From: Pseudisothecium myosuroides
Lineage: Eukaryota > Streptophyta > Bryopsida > Hypnales > Lembophyllaceae
Direction of reading: 5' to 3'
Assembly: GCA_951799445.1 (NCBI GenBank)
Contig: OX637293.1
Coordinates: forward strand, 22,382,001 to 22,446,000
Length of the DNA: 64,000 bases
Positions 48,865-59,559 of this stretch are shown here, piece by piece. Under the pieces are notes generated by a model. It was not told where the DNA came from and ran no database searches. It saw only the letters and a list, made by a program, of their open reading frames with translations. The position numbers were made by a program, and so were the translations under genes. Within the stretch, counting starts at the first letter, position 1. Each line of letters begins with the position of its first letter.

Positions 48865-51800
48865 TGTCGTACGCGCAATCTAGGCGTAAGTATCCTTAAC
48901 ACCAAAAAGATGATAAGATAACACGAAACATTGTCCCAGGAGATTCTAGTATGTTTCAGCAAGCTGAAGAGTGTCCGGGTCGTAATCGAAACAACAAAAC
49001 CCCAAGCAATACCTCTCTCTTTTCCAATTTCTTACACAATGGACTTCCGGATCCCAATCCGGATCTATCTTTCCGGTTTCCGGTTTGATCCGGATTTCGG
49101 GTCTCACTTCTCACTTCAACTGGTTTTCTATTCCCCTGTTTTACCTTCAGGGTGTCCGCATTTGATTTTTAGAGGGGTAGGAACGCACCACTCATAGACA
49201 TCTCTCTCTTAGCATAAAAACTTCACACAAAACAATCCTAACCGAGTTTTTATTGTAGAATAGAGAAAGTAGAAATCCTCACAATTCCCCGGGTAGCTTG
49301 CCCGGAAAACAGGTCACTCAGAATTGCATCCTTCCACTCTTACTACAACGACAGATCAAGGCAGCCGGAACTGAAAGAGATTCGTGCATCTATCTACTAG
49401 ACTGATCTTATGGTTGGCAGACCTTCCGGTGAGTGGGGATTTTCCGCTGGCGGTCGCTTATCTCCGCTCGGAATCCTCCCTGGATTTCGGACTTGCATCC
49501 ACACCACTCCTTAGAACCGGATCACCGTTACGGCAATTTAAAGGTACCACGCGCAAGTCCTTACTCACAAGTCCAGCAAAGTTTCCTCACAAACTTATTC
49601 GCTCAAATCAGGTCCAACCAAATCTCAACCCGGATTCCCCCTCACCCGCCCTCTCTCACACTTTCACCACTCACAAACGACTCAAGAAAACGCACACATA
49701 GCCAGAAATCCAAGTGTCCACTTAGTGGCTCAGATTAGAGAAAAGAAAGTATGAACATAAACTAATTCACACAAAATGGGCAAGGCTAGAATGAAAGGGC
49801 AACAAGCTGCCCTTCACTTAAAAAGCCCAAACAAAAAGCCAAAAAAAGAACACCTGAAAATCCAGGTGACCAATCAGTAATCAACCGTAATATCCGAAAA
49901 GTTCAAAGTCAACTACTTCCTAAGAATCCGGAACCGGGCCCCACGCACGAAAAATCCGCTCCAGATTAAAAATCCTAAAACTGCAAACATACTAATTACT
50001 TTCCCCGCTTTGATTTCTTCGCGCTGCTACTTGGCCCTGTAGGTGGTTTCCTGCTCCCTTTCGGTGGAGTGGACTTCGTTGCAGCCTGGGTCGGAATCTT
50101 CCGCTTGACCGGTGGTGGGTCGTCATCTGAATCCGTCTCATCGCCGGAAGTGAATTCCCCCTTCTCGGACTCCTGGATCATCTCCACTCTGGTCTCTTTC
50201 TCTGGTGAATCGTCCAGTTGAATCGGTGTTGTATTCCTCTTGGGCGATGCCTTCTGCATGTGAGTAAAGTCCACCAGATTGGTCCGAGCCAGGTTTGCCA
50301 AGGCCCCCATCCGTTGGATTAAATCGCTCCGGACGGATGTTCCGGATGCCGAAACGGAAGTCCCTTCTCCTATCGGAATCGACTGGATACTCCTCGTCTG
50401 GCCGAACTTCGTGGTCTTCATTTGGGTCCGTACCTGACCTGGAGTAGGTCTTGGGGATGCCGGTAGACCAATCTCTGACCCCGGCTTCTGGGGTGTCTTC
50501 AACAAATCGACGTTGGGCAGCTCCGAAAAGTGGGTGAAGTCCAAGGGCTTGTTGGGGTCGAGGTGCCCCAACAATTGCGCCATCTCCTTCAAAATCCCTT
50601 CCATCCGGGCCTGGAAGTCCACCAAGATCGTTACCACCTTGGACCCGGATAAGTGGCCTATGCCACTCAACTGATTGGTGAAGAGTCGGGATTTGACTAC
50701 AGCTTCCGCGGGCTGCTCCACCAACGTGGTCAAGTTGTGGACGAGTTGGAGAGCTTCCGTCTCCTTCTGCCGTGCAACTGCGGCCTCCGTCTCCGCCCAG
50801 TTCACCCATCCTAACAGGTCCTCCCTTTCCTTCTCCAAGCTCTTGATCCTCTCGTCCTTCTCACGAACTAGATCCGGGCTGGGTAGTTTCCGGATCTGAG
50901 TTATGATATCTTCCGGCTCCACCTTCAGCTCGGCAGCAATCCCCAGGATCATGTTGGACATCCCGAAATACATGTGCTTGGCCTCCTCCATCCACTGCGT
51001 TCCGGCGTCGAAGAAGTCCGACTGCGGTTTTGGTTTCGGGGGTTGACTCGGCTCACCCTTTTCCGGGGTCAGCTGTTCCACCCTCGAGTTCGGGTTGGTC
51101 GACTTCCTTCTCTTCTCCCGCTTGTCAACCAGGTCCTGCTGCTGCGGTTCTTCTTCCTCTTCGTCGTCTTCTTCTTCTTCCTCCTCCTCTCCCTTGATCG
51201 GAGTATCCGGTGGAATCTCGTGCGTGAGACCGTACTTCACGATTTCCAGTCCGGTGTTATAAATCACCATCTCTTCACTCGTCAGCACCTCTTGATGGTG
51301 ATACAGGTGAAACAGGTACGGACTAAGAAGACTCGGCTTCCCCTTCCCTACGTGCGACACGAGCTTCTTTACTATCCCGGCTAGAACTTTCCCCCAGTGA
51401 ACTACCTTATCTTCTAAAGACCCAAAGATAGTGTTGGCCACCGTAACCGTAACTCGGGTGGGCTTTTCTGGATACATGATCGGAATCAAAAATTCCAACA
51501 CCCGTTTCTGCCTAGCGTCCTTACAGTCACTCACGGGGTATCCGTCCTTAGTGGTAACCGGATTGCGGAACTTCCCAATCCCGTACGTCTCTACCCGAGA
51601 ACCTAATACGGATCCGTCCTTCCCAAACCCGTATACGTCAGCCCATACATCCGCCGTCCATGCTCCGGGTTGGCCTCTCACAGTCAACTCGAACTGATTT
51701 GGGACTCCCGAGATCAGCTGCTCCAGCATCTCCGCGTTCTTAACATTCCACGGTCGGTGGATCAAACCTATGCACCCCATCCGGGTCAGATCTGTCTCTA

Positions 51801-52368
51801 ACTCCTTCCGGTGCGTTGGGTCGGTGGGGATAGCCGGTCTAACTATCCGAGCTGTGACAGAAGGTCGGTGCGCTACCGGTTTGCTAGACTCCGCCATAGT
51901 TTACCGACACCGACTACTAAATCCGGTGCAATCGGCACCGACCTCACCCGTCTCTCCCTGTCGCGATCTCTAACTCACCACTCTTTCTCTCAGCTAAGTG
52001 CGCAAGACAATCAGCAAAGTGAAGAATGAGGAAGATTAGGTCGGGCGAGGGTTTAAATACTAGTCGAGCTGCCGACCGTTCCCCTTGGCGAACGGAAACA
52101 TGTCCGTTCCCGTAACGGTTCCCTAGCAGCGTAGGTCGGATACCTATTCCGTAGCTCGTTCCGATCCGACCTAACTCGGATCTAAGATCCGTTCCTGCTC
52201 TCGGAAGAACCTGGTTTACAGGATCTGCAATCTCGGATTCTAACTATCTGGAATATATCTGTATCCAAATCTAATTTCCTACTTCTTACCAAAGTTTTAA
52301 AATTTTTAACTAACTCCTAACCTATTTCTATGCTATCTTCCTATATTCTAAGTTTCCGTGCTCCCACA
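48865..52368 (-). mobile_element. Element 2: single-ORF transposon, 3,504 bp, opposite orientation, inserted in an exon
   Basis: On the minus strand it starts TGTGGGAGCAC (at 52368) and ends GTACGACA (at 48865), the same termini and gene polarity as element 1. CGACT flanks both sides. Sequence just inside the 5' end is also similar to element 1 (GTTAGTT followed by AAAAATTTT). No long terminal repeats are found. Removing the element and one duplication restores the host exon: SSDD joins YPEPPLVQDAPP. It carries a single uninterrupted gene and looks younger than element 1. Confidence 0.85.
49996..51897 (-). CDS. Element 2 protein, 633 residues, intact
   Basis: Uninterrupted from ATG (MAESSKPVAHRPSVTARIV) to TAA. 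Same plan as the element 1 protein: N-terminal domain with GCIGLIHRPWNVKNAEM, WTADVWADVYGF, TKDGYPVSDCKDARQKRVLE and ANTIFGSL; then an Asp/Glu run (about residue 240); KRRKS basic patch; coiled coil (KSLEKEREDLLGWVNW, ETEAAVARQKETEALQ); Ser/Pro-rich region; and a basic tail (SSAKKSKRGK). No catalytic triad or zinc finger is visible. A nuclear, DNA- or chromatin-associated role is inference from the acidic and basic tracts. It is the only protein encoded in the element, so it is either the mobility protein of an unrecognised class or cargo of a non-autonomous element. Confidence 0.8.
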   Translation of the reverse strand: MAESSKPVAHRPSVTARIVRPAIPTDPTHRKELETDLTRMGCIGLIHRPWNVKNAEMLEQLISGVPNQFELTVRGQPGAWTADVWADVYGFGKDGSVLGSRVETYGIGKFRNPVTTKDGYPVSDCKDARQKRVLEFLIPIMYPEKPTRVTVTVANTIFGSLEDKVVHWGKVLAGIVKKLVSHVGKGKPSLLSPYLFHLYHHQEVLTSEEMVIYNTGLEIVKYGLTHEIPPDTPIKGEEEEEEEDDEEEEEPQQQDLVDKREKRRKSTNPNSRVEQLTPEKGEPSQPPKPKPQSDFFDAGTQWMEEAKHMYFGMSNMILGIAAELKVEPEDIITQIRKLPSPDLVREKDERIKSLEKEREDLLGWVNWAETEAAVARQKETEALQLVHNLTTLVEQPAEAVVKSRLFTNQLSGIGHLSGSKVVTILVDFQARMEGILKEMAQLLGHLDPNKPLDFTHFSELPNVDLLKTPQKPGSEIGLPASPRPTPGQVRTQMKTTKFGQTRSIQSIPIGEGTSVSASGTSVRSDLIQRMGALANLARTNLVDFTHMQKASPKRNTTPIQLDDSPEKETRVEMIQESEKGEFTSGDETDSDDDPPPVKRKIPTQAATKSTPPKGSRKPPTGPSSSAKKSKRGK

Positions 52369-52373
52369 CGACT
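52369..52373. repeat. Target duplication CGACT, right copy (element 2)
   Basis: Second CGACT immediately after the GCTCCCACA end of element 2. Confidence 0.85.
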
Positions 52374-54004
52374 ATCCGGAGCCTCCACTTGTGCAGGATG
52401 CACCGCCCCATCCATCCAATTCACCTCGCCAGCGGACAAAAGAAGTCGCTGTTTTGGTTCAATTCGAAGTCGGAACTCCCGCTTCGGCCGAGGTCCGCCT
52501 GGAAGTTGGAACTCCCGCCGCTGCCAAGGTTGTGCCTCGGGTAGGCTTGGATGTGCGCCTAGCTCAAGCTCTGAAGGTCGTCGCAGCCATCGTGGAGCCC
52601 CCCCTTGCCGCTCTGCCCGGCCAGTCTCCTTTCGACCCCCTCGCCCCCACGGTTGTAAGAAAGGTGCGACTCGATTTCCCGATCCCTCCCTAGTTAGCAC
52701 ATGTTCAAGACAATTTGCGGGATTCAGACATTGGATCGTCTTCTTCAAATAGGAGTAGGTTCATGATGGAGGGGGGAGGATTCGCGTTTAGGGTTCGCAT
52801 GGTACGCCTTGAGTCTCATCTGTACTATCATGGACTCCGTTCCTTTATTTTAAATGGTTTGAGGAGTCTCAAAATGGTTTTGAGGTGTCCCATCTTTACT
52901 GCTATGGAGTCTGTTCCTTTTTTGAAAAAATGTTGCTTTCAGTAAAGGGTTTCGCAAACGCAGGCTCCGTTGCCGCTGCCCGAGACGCCCCCTTCCATCC
53001 CGTTGCCGCAGCCCCAGACGCCCCTTCCCATCCCGTTGCTGCAACCCCAGGCGCCCCCTCCCATCCCGTTGCTGCAGCCCCAGGCGCCCCCTCCCATCTC
53101 GTTGCCGCAGCCCCAGGCGCCCTCTCCCATCCCGTTGCCCAACAAAAGTTATTTCCTGATCCTGGAGTTAGAAGGCATCGTGGGCCTAATCGAGCACGTA
53201 GGGCGCGTCCTGCCCAATCCGAAGCCCGTGGGAGGTGAGGCGGAGTACGACTTCAGGAGGCACCACGTCTTCGGAGAGTACACCCTCTACTGTCGTCCGC
53301 ACGTGAGAAATTTCTTGAGGGATTTGGCGGAGAGGTTCCGCTTGTCCATCTGGACCAGGCTGCCGTCCACAGTCGCCATGAGCATGTTGGACTTTGTCTT
53401 CAAAGACATTTCCACCAACATACGCGTGCTTTCGCTGAACAACTGTCTGTGCATCGTTGAGGGGAAGCGGGCATTGCTTCGCCGCTCCAGACCGATGCCC
53501 GAATATCCCGATTATCTAAACCCTGCACACGAGGACCCTGTGCAGGACAGTTACGTCCGGTTTGCCGACCACCCGGAGGGGCTGCTACGGTTGAAGGTGC
53601 TGCACAAGGTTATCTACAGCGGGGACACGTTCTCTACGAAAATATTTAGGGCCAATTCCTCGAATACCCTCCTCATCGATTGCTCACCCGAGAGCAGCAT
53701 CCTCAATAGCGTGAACAACACCATCTTCCTCTTGTCGTACGTGGGCGGCGAGCACAATTCCACCCTGGAAATGTTGTTGCAGCCGTACCTGGAGGGCCTC
53801 CTGCAGTCGGGTCTTAGCGTGACCCAATACGTTTCCCAGAACCCGTATTGGGAGAGCCTCCAGGGGCCCATGACAGAGTATTCTCTGACCAATCGCGTGC
53901 GGGGTTTCGCTCGCATGCAGGACGCGTCCCTCGTGCTACAGTATCCCGGTTACGTGGGCGCGTACTCGAGAGTGTGGAGGGGTCGTTTGAGTGACAAATC
54001 GTGA
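52374..54004 (+). pseudogene. Decayed ParB-like/FCP1-like gene, C-terminal part with degenerate FCP1-like domain
   Basis: The exon interrupted by element 2 continues as YPEPPLVQDAPPHPSN to a TAG at 52691, with coding-like sequence beyond it. After a spacer, a last exon starts at about 52963 (acceptor CAAACGCAG) with an 11-residue Pro-rich tandem repeat, then an FCP1-like domain: YFLILELEGIVG, LYCRPHVRNFLRDLAERF, LSIWTRLPSTVAMSMLDFVF, NTLLIDCSPESS, ending TGA. The nucleophile Asp of the DxDG motif is replaced by Glu (LELEG), so phosphatase activity is unlikely. Order and position match the C-terminal FCP1-like exon of the 8.3-14.3 kb gene. Confidence 0.6.
52967..53143 (+). repeat. 33-bp coding tandem repeat (11-residue Pro-rich unit)
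   Basis: Five consecutive 33-bp units of type CCGTTGCCGCAGCCCCAG then GCGCCCCCTCCCATC, encoding PLPQPQAPPPI. It sits at the start of the FCP1-like exon, just before NKSYFLIL. Confidence 0.9.
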
Positions 54005-55325
54005 AGTTGATGCAAGGACGTGATGCTTATGCAGGGTCGTCGCCGCGTTCGCGCTCCGGGCGAGCGGGCGGCCGACGCTTTGCCACGCTTCGCTTGGCGC
54101 ACAAAGCGACGGCGGACCCGAATGACGGAAGGAGTGGGCTCTTCCGAGGGCTGCGTGGCTCCGGAAGAGGCGGGCGTGGACGTCACATCCGATCGAACGT
54201 GACGTCTCCCGTTGACTGCGGTGGCGCGGATAGGCATCATTCCGCGGCGCATGGTAAGATGGGCTATTCGCTACCACGAGTGGATGACTGGTTTGAGGTA
54301 CGCAGGCGTCGATGGACCACTCCGATGTGAGAATAATTTCTTGACATCCCACATTGAGAATTCGGTCTAGGATGGCCAGAAATTGTCTCTCCCTCAAATA
54401 GGCTGGCGCTCATCGCTTTTACTATGGGCGTTGAATTGATGACAAATTGCTTTGGGTAGTTCCGGCTGTCCACAAGGACGCCATTCTGTTGGATGGAGAC
54501 CTCACCGTTTGCTACCATGTGCAGGGTTCATATGCTCCAATCGAATGCCTAGAGCCGGCCTCCTCCCAGAGTGACCAACTCGACGATCGAGCGAGAGAGT
54601 CTCGCCATGGAAATCTTCAGAGGACCGGTTCAGGGGGGGCGCTCTGAACCCGTGGCTGGATAGAGATCCTCAAACTCTTCTTCCAAGGTTGCGATGGGAA
54701 GTTGCCGCATGCTTCTGCCTTCCACTCCAGGACGAATAGTCCATTAATCTTGGGATATAGCTTGTTAGGATATAGCTTCACACACTGACTCTCTCCCTGC
54801 CTTCCACTTGAAAACCACATTTCTCTGTTCTTAAAAAATAGTTGTGCACATTGACTTTCATTTTTACTGGGGATGACATATGGATGACATGATCGTACAC
54901 AATGAAACATAGAATGGATGACTATAGATGAAATTGAGGAGTGCAAATGAAATTTTAAGTAACTTAGGAATTAAGTTGATGACATTCAGGATTCATAGAC
55001 ATTTTTTCCATAGCATTCATATAACTTTTGCTCTTAAACATTTTTAGACATTTGCTTGTAGAATATATACCGCCCCCTTTGTTTGTTATAGATCCCCACA
55101 GTGATCTAATATTATAGATCCCCTAAATACACGGCATCGTTGCCCTTATTATAGCATACTGACCCCCATCCATAAAAAGAGTTAGGGCTCCTGCAAATGA
55201 GAAGAATGATCTACGGATCACCATTTCATCAACGCCAGCAGGCTTCTATTTCCCAATCATGTCGTGGGCAGGTCCTCGCATAGCACTCTGGGAACCTGGG
55301 ACAACTACTCGTCAAACGCATTGTG
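54005..55325. other. Downstream spacer; possible small exon and one family-A palindrome
   Basis: After an acceptor-like GCTTATGCAG at about 54036 a GC-rich frame reads GRRRVRAPGERAADALPRFA to a stop near 54202. It could be a last exon of the gene upstream, but the minus strand is also open there. A family-A palindrome with a G-run in its centre lies at about 54628-54650, the right-most copy. The rest is AT-rich. Confidence 0.4.
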
Positions 55326-55336
55326 GCTCCATTCGG

Positions 55337-56157
55337 ACGCCGTCTCCCCGTCGGATGGGTCATTGTTGAACTCGTTGCCCGTGCAAAGCAAAAGCGAGGA
55401 CAAGGGCGGTCCATCTTCTGTCCGGTCAGGAATATTCATAGGGGAAGTCGGCCTCCCCCCAATGGTTCGAAGTTACACGATGTGGGCGACGACTATCCCT
55501 CCTTTTCCTCCGCTCATCCTTCATTTCTATGGGCATGGGCCGGGATTGGTCTACTAGTGTTGAGGCTGGAGCTGACGGAAAGAGTGTTTCTTATCTAGGC
55601 ACGTATTGGGTGCCCGTAATACGGGCCCTCGAGTGTCAGTGGGTCGTTCATATCCCCCTTGGCACATTCCTTGCAAAGTGGACGACATCATGCAGAGGAT
55701 TGTGCATTGTTGGATATGAACGACCCCACTTTCACTCGAGGGCTTCTGTTATGAGCAGCCAATAGGTGCTGAGATAGAAACACTCCACACCGACTCATGT
55801 CGCAACATTAGTCGACTGTTTCCGGTTACAACCCTCAGAAACAAAGGATGTGTGGAGAAAAAAGAGGGATAGTCGTCCCTTACATCGTCTAATTTCGAAC
55901 CATTGGGGGGGGGGAAATTGCATGACGACGGCTCTCTTCGTTGGGCCTAGTAGCTCCGTGATCGTGGGAGCCATTCTGTTCTATGCTGGGCTTCTGAATT
56001 TTGATGCCGTGAACCTCCGTAATATGAAGAGGACGTCGACTCCCCCTATGAACTTTCCTAACCTGACCGAAGATGGGCCGTCTTTGTCCTCGCTTCTCCT
56101 CTGCACGGGCGACGGGTTCAACGATGACCCATCCGGCTAAGAGGCGACGCCAGCATT
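55337..56157. repeat. Large foldback (inverted duplication), centre near 55683
   Basis: The inner arms 55623-55655 and 55711-55742 are near-perfect (CCCTCGAG, GGTCGTTCATATCC). Matching continues outward: GAGTGTTTC and GTATTGGGTGC on the left pair with GTGTTTCTATCTCAGCACC on the right strand. The outer arms 55337-55500 and about 55870-56157 share GGATGGGTCATTGTTGAAC and GAGGACAA in inverted order. The right arm carries about 125 bp extra (around 55915-56035). Both arms encode the same peptide outward-in: GWVIVELVARAKQKRGQGR on the left, GWVIVEPVARAEEKRGQRR on the right. So a coding-like fragment has been duplicated head to head. Confidence 0.8.
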
Positions 56158-56269
56158 GGGCTGCAGTGCGCTTGACGAGCATTTGACTGAGAACCTCGGA
56201 GTGCCCTGCGAAGACCTCGCAGGGACGTGATTGTCAAATAGACACTTGCTGTCGTTGATCAAGCTCAAG

Positions 56270-56510
56270 ACACTTGGCGGGACATTGGCGAAGAGCGAAG
56301 CTAGCATGCAAGCATGGAGCGTAGAGCGTAGAGCGTGGAGCATAGAAATCCGAGTAGGAAGCTAAGTTCTTGTTGAAAATTATTTTTGCAACTAGAAAGT
56401 GGCCAATTTTTTTGGAAAACTTGAAAATATTTTGAGATTTTTTTAATTTTATAATTAAATTGTACCTATGACTGTGGATTGCAAATGCCCTAAGACCGTG
56501 GAAAATAAAG
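56270..56510. repeat. Left copy of a repeat found inverted at 63.68-63.83 kb
   Basis: Contains GAGCGTAGAGCGTGGAGCAT, then 110-180 bp later CCTATGACTGTGGA and GCAAATGCCCTAAGACCGTG. The reverse complement of 63680-63830 shows the same elements in the same order, diverged. Between the two lie 7.2 kb of AT-rich DNA. Confidence 0.5.
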
Positions 56511-59500
56511 TATTTCATAAAAAGTTAATTAAAAAAGTTAAACCTAGTCTTCCAGTGGTCTATGTGGCAGTCATTTTTACAATGCAAATAATAAATGGAA
56601 ATGAAAATTTTAAGAATTGTTACATTGAACTTCTAAATCCATGTGGGGTTAATTTTTTGATAAAAGGACAAAACTAAGTATTGCAGATATAGAATGTGCT
56701 TTTATACATACAAATTCTTTAGTCATGATATATTGGTATAGTTGTATTTTGACAAAGAAGGTGCTCTAACTATGAATCACATCCATTTAATGCAATACAA
56801 AAAAACATTTAAGCACAAAGAGGATGAAACCATAAAAGACAAGAATCAAATAGTGCTTTTTTTTTGTCCAATTTGAATCGAATCTTATAAATATGAGGTA
56901 CAAAATGGTTAACTTCCGTATTTATCACTAATAAAAAATTAGAGTTAGGATATAATGATGAACTATTTCATTGCTTCAACAAGTTGCTTTCAAGAATATG
57001 TTTAAACTCATTGAAGCTTACTCTAGGGACATTAATGAAAATATCAACTCTTGCATCAAGGCTAAATGATACTGAAAAAATATAATACAAGACCTGCAAT
57101 TTGTCCATTGGCCTTTCTTTTCCAACACCTTTGTTAGCATTTGTTAGAATTAGGGACAAGAATATTTTAGAATGATTCTACAATCAATATGTATTGGTTT
57201 TTTGTTTCATTTTGAATTATAAAATATGTTGTTGCAATGTATTATTGATATTATATAGCTAACTGTTTCAATACATGTTTCTTGATTTTAGATAGACTTT
57301 AAATGAAATAGGATCGGATTCAAGAAGTTTGGGCAATTTATTCATGGTCTTTGGCATTTGTTTTAAGTTTCAATGCATATGGTGGATTAAAAAGATTTTA
57401 ACTAAAATGGATGAACTTGGACGGACTTTGACGTAGCTCAATGGTCTAGATGGATTTTAAATTCTTTAATGTGGAGTTGGATATGCTTAGATTTAGATCA
57501 CTCTAAACCACCTAAAACTATAAGAATGACAAATTTCATTAAAATGGCACTATTCCACAACTTTTACACTTTTGTAGTTCAAATTGGGTGGTTTGAAATC
57601 TATGCATGTCCTAGATGGTTTGGACTACACGGTTTGAAATCTATACCCGTCCTAGATGGTTCAAAGTATGCAGTTTGAAAATGGTACATTGTCTACATTC
57701 TCATCTATCCATCCAAATACCCCCAAAGCCATGTAAATAATTAATCAATGTCAGCTTAGGTAGCAAGGTTGAGGTTGGAAGCCATAATGATGAAATTTTT
57801 TTCATCATCCTTTCCTCTTCAAAGATGACTTTGGGGTAGTCAACATCCTCCATAAGGAAATAGACATGAATATCATTTCCAAAAAAACAATTACTTTCAA
57901 CTAATAGAGAGTAATTGTTTCATCTATTCAATCCCAAATGAATACTTGTTGGCACAAATATGTATTGTTTGGGCCACAAAGATACCAAATTTTTATAAAA
58001 CAAAAATTTAGCTTTCTAAAATAAGACTTGAAAATCATTGGATCCTACAAATAGTATCCATTGGCATTGATAGTTGTCTTTAGGGAGACCCCCAAAATTT
58101 AAAAAAATATAAAACAATCACTTTTTTGACATCTTCTTTATGAATTTCTTTCTCTTTCTAGCACCCTAGAGTTTTACTTTAATTTGAACCAGAAATACAA
58201 AAACTCATTAATATGTATTGAATAATTTAAATTTAAAATAAATTTAAAATTCAATTTCCTGTCTCCAACCTTTCAAGAAAGGGAAAGTGCATATATTGAC
58301 AAACTACTTTGGGAGGCTGCAAAGTAGGAAAAAAATTAGACTGATTTATATATAAATATGTATAATTTGGGAAAAAAATGTTGTAACCATTTGTAAGGAT
58401 TCCTATTGGTTCAAAAAGATTTTACAAAAAGATATGGCATTGCAACACATAAATTTCAAAAATAAATATATTTTACCTTCAAATACTAATGTTGCAGGAG
58501 AAGATGCTATAAATGCCAAATAATATCCTATAAGACTTGGAATCAACAACATTTTTCAAGGAAATTTTTTAAAATAAATATATTTAATTCAAAGATAAAT
58601 GGTTGTTAAATCATGAGCTTCAGAAAAACTTGTCAATATTGACAAGGTTCCTACAAGGCTTGGAATCCTTCAACATTTTTATCAAAAAACAAATACAAAA
58701 ACATAAAAATCTTAAAATTTTTAAAACTTATTGTAAGAGTCTAGGACCGTGGAGAGCCTATCAATACCAACAAGGTTCCTAAAGGGCCCAAAGTCCTACA
58801 ACAATTTTTGAAAAAAATCAAAAACGTTAAAGAAAGTTACTTATATTTTTGAAAATTGCAACTATAGCTTAGATCTTGTAGGATCATTGTAGGCATCATC
58901 CTCATGAGTCTTTGACAACCACTACAACTTTCATAAACAATAGTTGGTTTTACATTTTATTTATTTCAAAACAATACTTATACATTCGTAAGGGGAAACT
59001 CTCATTGACATTCTTCCTAAAAAGTATGACGATGTTGGTATGTATATATTCTCCTTGCATTCATGTCCTGTATGCAACTTAGGATGTTCTGAGGGTTCCT
59101 ATCTTATATCCAATTTGGTGCACTAGATGCAAATTATTCATCATTGGTGAAACTATCAACTCTATTAGAATTTACCTCTTTGCTTGGAGTGATACAATTT
59201 ATGTAAGAATGGTCAAGAAAAATCACATTTTGAGCTTCATTGATGAGTGTGGTGATGACCATCATGCTATCATTTAAACTGAATTTAGCAATATTTCGTA
59301 TTCAAACAAGGTATTCTACACTGGCGGGCTTTACAACTCTAGGTGGAAACTCTCTCTTCCTACCTTCAATCTAGTGATCTTTCATAGAAAATCAGACAGC
59401 ATTGTATTTTCTTTTCTTCAAAATCTCACTGTTTATTTAAAAATAGAAAGAAAGAATGGCAATTATACTTCAAGGTCCTAAATGTTGTGTGGTGGATTTA

Positions 59501-59550
59501 GAAAAACAACTAAATAATCTTGAAAATTAACGTTTAAAAAGACTTTTCTG
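56511..59550. other. AT-rich stretch, no supported gene
   Basis: Only short frames. A small direct duplication near 57590-57660 (GGTTTGAAATCTAT, CCTAGATGGTT) is the one visible repeat. Confidence 0.4.
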
Positions 59551-59559
59551 AAAACTACA

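Noticed and set aside
42598..52368. Elements 1 and 2 as the two inverted ends of one large element, or as LTR retrotransposons
   Set aside because: Each has its own, different 5-bp target duplication (CCGCA, CGACT), so they are separate insertions. The two ends of each element do not resemble each other beyond a few bases, so there are no LTRs, and no pol domains are present.
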